From contig LS998015.1 in the NCBI GenBank assembly GCA_900498245.1, positions 2,989,091-3,020,058 on the forward strand: a stretch of 30,968 bases of DNA. Direction: 5' to 3'. Below the pieces are notes generated by a model. That model had not been told where the DNA came from. It worked only from the letters and a program-made list of their open reading frames with translations, and did not search any database. Shown here piece after piece: positions 27,540 to 30,968 of this stretch (within the stretch, counting starts at the first letter, position 1; each line of letters opens with the position of its first letter). The position numbers and the translations under genes were made by a program. The DNA comes from Candidatus Zixiibacteriota bacterium. GTDB taxonomy: Bacteria > Zixibacteria > MSB-5A5 > GN15 > PGXB01.

Positions 27540-27576
27540 AAGATGTCGAAACCGCGAGGGTTTCGACCTACCCTTG
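27540..27576. repeat. 37-bp palindromic repeat, copy 2
   Basis: Identical to copy 1 over 37 bp, same orientation. It lies between the convergent stops of the FISUMP gene (27502) and the unknown minus-strand gene (27579), only 2 bp from the latter, and may therefore serve as a terminator. The nested hairpins next to copy 1 are absent here. Confidence 0.85.
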
Positions 27577-27578
27577 TA

Positions 27579-28445
27579 TTATTGTGCTTTTTGCCTGGCG
27601 ACCAGTTCCTGGCAATAGGCAATTCCCTCCATTATGCTTGGATCATCGCCGCAAATCTTTCTTGCGGCTTCATAATAACGGAGTGGGAGTTCCTTCGGCC
27701 CAGGGACAATCTTAAGCGCATTCGCCCAATTTGCTAAAGATATACCGACGGTATATCGATCGATGAATATGTCCTCTTTGAACATCTGCCCGAATATCAG
27801 GTGGGAGCGCATTGATAATTGGTAAATCTTTTCCATCGTCTGTTCATCAATTCGAACCGTTCTAACGGCAGATCGCGCAAGGAATGCAGCATGGCGGCGG
27901 AATAGTGTAGCGAGAGAGCCTTTCATAACGGTCAGATAGGCACTAACCGGTATTGAAGACTGCTCCTTTATAATCGATTCAATAAGTTCCAAAGCCTTAA
28001 TATGGCAATCCTCAATCACTCCATATGTGTCAAATATCTGTTTTTTTATCAGAATTAACTCAGGGTCGCTGTCGATTATCTCTCGTTTGCTTATGATATA
28101 ATTCTCGCGGGGAATGAGGGCTAGAAGCCAAATTCTGCCTTTTAGATAATACAATTGATAGTATTTGGGGACAGCATCTATTAGGGTGTCTATTCGATCT
28201 ATAATCGCTTCAATTGTCTTGAGATTTCTTTCCAATGGCCATTCCAATACTTGATTTTCGAGGTTGTTGACCATTCCAAAGAATTGGGCTCCGTCGAATT
28301 GCCTACCAGACTCAGCGGTTATGATGACTTTTTGCAGCAATTCTGAATATTTTTCAGCATCGGCTCGCAATGCCGCAACAACTTGTTCCCGCTCTTCGTC
28401 AGTAAGGTAAGTAACCTCAAGGTCAGCGATAACATCCCGTTCCAA
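27579..28445 (-). CDS. Hypothetical helical protein
   Basis: This protein (288 residues from a TTG start at 28445) is not recognised. It is predicted mostly helical and cytoplasmic, with no signal peptide; the C-terminal part LPLRYYEAARKICGDDPSIMEGIAYCQELVA resembles a single TPR-like hairpin. There is no in-frame ATG before residue 58. An ATG at 28458 has a better start context but is in another frame and stops after 11 codons, so either TTG is used or the 5' end is frameshifted or truncated. It stands alone, convergent with the FISUMP gene. Confidence 0.6.
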   Translation of the reverse strand: MERDVIADLEVTYLTDEEREQVVAALRADAEKYSELLQKVIITAESGRQFDGAQFFGMVNNLENQVLEWPLERNLKTIEAIIDRIDTLIDAVPKYYQLYYLKGRIWLLALIPRENYIISKREIIDSDPELILIKKQIFDTYGVIEDCHIKALELIESIIKEQSSIPVSAYLTVMKGSLATLFRRHAAFLARSAVRTVRIDEQTMEKIYQLSMRSHLIFGQMFKEDIFIDRYTVGISLANWANALKIVPGPKELPLRYYEAARKICGDDPSIMEGIAYCQELVARQKAQ

Positions 28446-28603
28446 AATGCTTTTCCATATTTAAGGATTTGCCCTTGTCTTGCTCCTAATTAGCCTGCCC
28501 CCAGTTATCGTTCCACTTTTCAAGTTAGTTCTTTCACAGAAATTGTCAATTCCTTTCTAGTTATAATGATTTCCGCCGCCTTGGGGTGGTTGAAAGGAAA
28601 ATT

Positions 28604-28632
28604 GGGGATGGCCGCAAGGCGGTCCCCTTTTT
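28604..28632 (+). terminator. Orphan intrinsic terminator
   Basis: GGGGA (28604-28608) pairs with TCCCC (28623-28627), and GCC (28611-28613) with GGC (28618-28620) around a GCAA tetraloop, with a TG/GG internal loop between the two helices. TTTTT follows at 28628-28632. The hairpin points along the plus strand, but no plus-strand gene precedes it closer than the FISUMP gene 1.1 kb away. Confidence 0.7.
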
Positions 28633-28710
28633 ATTTCCTTCCACTGACAGGATCTGGCAGTATGACGGCATTTTGGCCGCAAATGGACCGTTTGGTGGTG
28701 CAATTTTCCC

Positions 28711-28738
28711 TTGCCATAAAATGGGAATATTCTATATT
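28711..28738 (+). promoter_or_regulatory. Promoter of the lectin/VCBS gene
   Basis: TTGCCA (28711-28716), 16-nt spacer and TATATT (28733-28738) lie 47 nt upstream of the start codon. The -10 hexamer is identical to those of the two dockerin genes. GAGGG serves as ribosome site about 6 nt before ATG 28786. Confidence 0.6.
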
Positions 28739-28785
28739 GAGGACAGTCAAAACCTTTTCAACATTACCTGTCATGAGGGACAAGT

Positions 28786-30968
28786 ATGGGGAAATATTTA
28801 AAAGCTCTTTCATTTGCATTAACTACATTGGTCATAATTGCATTGCCTCAGTTGCCAGATGCCCAAGTATATTTTCCTTTTACAGGTCATTATTACGAAA
28901 AAGTGCTTATTCCGCCAAATATGACATGGCAGCAATGTAGAGATTCTGCAATATCTCTGGGCGGATATTTGGCAACAGCGACTTCAAAAACAGAAAATGA
29001 TTTTATCGCTTCTCTCGCATATCCATTTGACACATTTCTAGGTGGTACAGACGAAGATTCTGAAGGGAATTGGCATTGGATTTCTATTGAGCCATGGCAA
29101 TTTACAGCCTGGCGTGCTGGAGAACCCAATAATCACTGGGAGGACGAAGATTATGTTGGTCTATCGCCTTTGGATAGTCTTTGGAATGATATGCGAAATT
29201 GGTTCATTGATGCTCAAGCCATGATTGTGGAATATAATGACCGCACTGGCATATTTGTTGGACCAATAAATTATGGTGTTGGCAGTTGGCCCTGGTCGAT
29301 TTGCGCCGCTGATTTTGACAATGATAGTGATATTGATTTGGCCGTAGCGAATTGGGAATCAAATTCCGTGACAATATTAAAAAACGACGGTAGTGGCATA
29401 TTCCCAAATATCACTAGCTTTGGAAGCGGTGCAGCCCCTTGGTGTGTAGCGTTCGGGGATTTGGATGAAGATGGCGATGAGGATCTGGCAGTTGCTAATT
29501 ATACCTTATCTGCAATAACAATTCTTGAGAATAATTCGTATGGAATATTTACCATAGGTGCCACTTATTCAGTCGGTTTAAATCCTATTTCAATTGCAGT
29601 TGCAGATTTCAATAATGATAATCATTCTGATTTGGCCGTAGCCAACGAGGGGTCAAATTCCATTTCCGTATTATTTAATTCGGGCAATGGCGATTTATTG
29701 CCAAGAGTCGACTATGGTGTGGATAGTCTGCCTATTTCGATATGCGCCAGTGATCTTGATAATGACGGGGACCTTGATTTAATTACGGCCGACGTTGGTA
29801 CTAACAACATTACGGTATTATATAACGATGGTTTAGGAAATTTCAGTGATAGAGTAGAATTTGGTGCTCATTCGGGGCCATGGTCTGTAAAATCTCATGA
29901 TATTAACGGGGATAATTATAAAGATTTAATAGTCGCAAATGTATATTCAAGTGACATTTCCATATTAATTAATAATGGCACAGGACAGTTTCATTCAATT
30001 CAGAATTATCCTGTATTGGAAGGGGGCGCTTATTCAGTTGAAGTTGCAGATTTTAATAATGATTGTGCCCCGGATATTGTGGTCGCAAATGGAGACGCCA
30101 ATAGCATATCCTTTTTGGAAAATAACGGAACAGGGGCGTTTTCATTAATTGAGAGTTATCCTGCGGACAATGCGCCGGTATCCATTATTTCTGCGGATTT
30201 TAATTCAGATGGGATTATGGATTGTGCTGTGGCAAATGCTCATTCTGGCTCGGCCTCAGTCTATTTTTCCAGAAAATCCTATGGTCATGATTTCAATGTA
30301 AGTGTCTTGGGTGAATCTTCCGATCATGTAATGGGCACAACTCCAATATTCAATTGGGCCAAAATAGGCGAAAATCACTGTGCGCAGGATACGTTCTTTC
30401 TCCAGGTCGGCGCAGATACTGATTGGGCGTATGCGGAGATGTGGAATCCGGAGCCGGTGGCATCATCCGATACTTTTGTCACCTATGCCGGGGCGCCATT
30501 AATCGACGGGCAGACCTACTATATGCGGTTGCGGGTGCATAACGGAACAGTCTGGTCGAACTGGTATGATACATCGTTTCATATGAACTCTCTCCCCTCG
30601 ATTCCAGAGCCGTCATCGCCAATCAACAGCATGGTTGTCAATACCCTTACCCCGACGCTATATCTACATAATTCAACCGACGCCGAGGATGACACGCTCA
30701 CTTATGATTTCCGGATCGACCACCACAGCATGTTCGGGCCGCCGTCGCCAATCGAAGATTCCAATATCGCGCAGGGGGCCGATTCGACCGGCTGGACGGT
30801 GAGTGCGCCGTTGACCGAAAACTGGCGGTATCTCTGGCAGGGGCGGGCGTTTGACCAGTACGAGAAATCGGGCTGGTCGGCAACGGGGGAGTTTTATGTT
30901 AACGCGGTCGAAGAGGCGCCGTGGGGGTTCGGGCTTATCATGCCGCCGGACACGGCCGGGTCGATTGT
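28786..30968 (+). CDS. Secreted C-type-lectin / VCBS (FG-GAP) repeat protein, 3' truncated by window end
   Basis: The frame is open for 727 codons to the window edge with no stop. A signal peptide (1-26, cleavage near PDAQ) is followed by a C-type lectin-like domain (about 28-152) with the carbohydrate/calcium motifs EPN (113-115) and WND (133-135); the usual disulfide cysteines are mostly missing. Seven VCBS/FG-GAP repeats follow at a regular spacing of about 49 residues, each with a calcium-type DxDxDxxxD loop starting near 176, 225, 274, 323, 372, 422 and 471. From about residue 520 two fibronectin-III-like segments begin. Such proteins are surface adhesins or matrix components. Base composition shifts to higher GC near 30350, inside the gene. 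Confidence 0.88.
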   Translation, partial: MGKYLKALSFALTTLVIIALPQLPDAQVYFPFTGHYYEKVLIPPNMTWQQCRDSAISLGGYLATATSKTENDFIASLAYPFDTFLGGTDEDSEGNWHWISIEPWQFTAWRAGEPNNHWEDEDYVGLSPLDSLWNDMRNWFIDAQAMIVEYNDRTGIFVGPINYGVGSWPWSICAADFDNDSDIDLAVANWESNSVTILKNDGSGIFPNITSFGSGAAPWCVAFGDLDEDGDEDLAVANYTLSAITILENNSYGIFTIGATYSVGLNPISIAVADFNNDNHSDLAVANEGSNSISVLFNSGNGDLLPRVDYGVDSLPISICASDLDNDGDLDLITADVGTNNITVLYNDGLGNFSDRVEFGAHSGPWSVKSHDINGDNYKDLIVANVYSSDISILINNGTGQFHSIQNYPVLEGGAYSVEVADFNNDCAPDIVVANGDANSISFLENNGTGAFSLIESYPADNAPVSIISADFNSDGIMDCAVANAHSGSASVYFSRKSYGHDFNVSVLGESSDHVMGTTPIFNWAKIGENHCAQDTFFLQVGADTDWAYAEMWNPEPVASSDTFVTYAGAPLIDGQTYYMRLRVHNGTVWSNWYDTSFHMNSLPSIPEPSSPINSMVVNTLTPTLYLHNSTDAEDDTLTYDFRIDHHSMFGPPSPIEDSNIAQGADSTGWTVSAPLTENWRYLWQGRAFDQYEKSGWSATGEFYVNAVEEAPWGFGLIMPPDTAGSI

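Larger units (their letters stand above)
28446..28785. other. 340-bp divergent spacer with orphan terminator and lectin promoter
   Basis: No convincing gene is seen. Open plus-strand frames starting at 28566 and 28586 run through the terminator hairpin and into the lectin gene in other frames, and have no family resemblance. The spacer holds the hairpin at 28604-28632 and the promoter at 28711-28738. Confidence 0.5.

Noticed and set aside
26333-27622. Shared peptide VGRNPRGFDIF in two minus-strand open frames
   Set aside because: It is simply the translation of the two identical 37-bp palindromic repeats, not evidence of a protein family.
29311-30260. Regular tandem repetition within the lectin gene considered as a DNA repeat array or CRISPR
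   Set aside because: The periodicity is at the protein level (VCBS repeats of about 49 residues) with divergent nucleotide sequence; there are no identical direct repeats with unique spacers.

Overview
The window reads as chromosomal DNA of a Gram-negative, didermic bacterium. It has lptB (LPS export), an outer-membrane porin, lipoprotein-like signals and sigma-54. The dockerin repeats of the form GDAN..G..NILDVSY.IN.LY..G, together with BNR, FISUMP and VCBS surface proteins, are typical of the FCB superphylum and of uncultured lineages such as candidate phylum Zixibacteria. That placement is inferred from protein style, not from a marker gene. Most of the window has moderate-to-high GC. From about 26.06 to 30.35 kb the DNA is visibly richer in A+T and looks like accessory sequence.

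Layout. 0.1-1.5 kb: class II fumarase (minus). 1.7-3.6 kb: secreted BNR-propeller/dockerin protein (plus). 3.7-16.1 kb: one minus-strand chemotaxis operon in the transcribed order cheA, cheW, porin, MCP, fapA-like, cheX, cheY, cheR, cheD, HDOD, cheY, cheX, cheB. Several of its junctions overlap, and it ends at a bidirectional terminator. 16.6-19.9 kb (plus): an orphan transhydrogenase subunit gene pntAA, a small unknown gene, an exported or anchored Pcm, and class II fructose-bisphosphate aldolase with its own promoter and terminator. 20-22.2 kb: TPR lipoprotein (minus). 22.3-26.06 kb (plus): lptB, rpoN, glpX, hpf and a terminator; this is the classic lptB-rpoN-hpf neighbourhood with glpX inserted. 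26.06-31 kb: accessory region with a dockerin-FISUMP secreted protein bracketed by two identical 37-bp palindromic repeats, an unknown minus-strand gene, and the 5' part of a large C-type-lectin/VCBS-repeat secreted protein that runs off the window.

How the genes fit together. The che operon encodes a complete sensory and adaptation circuit: a Cache-type receptor, CheA/CheW, CheR/CheB/CheD for adaptation, two CheY-type regulators and two CheX phosphatases in place of CheZ. The most striking feature is in CheA. Where the P2 domain normally lies, it carries a tandem 24-5-24-residue motif pair matching the MshEN c-di-GMP-binding architecture. This suggests the kinase may be gated directly by c-di-GMP. 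A porin gene inside the same operon, between cheW and the receptor, suggests coupling of outer-membrane solute uptake to sensing. No flagellar or pilus genes are present, so the motility output is unknown. Aldolase and GlpX point to gluconeogenic/glycolytic carbon flow. The three secreted proteins share a TTGnCA-16/17-TATATT promoter form.
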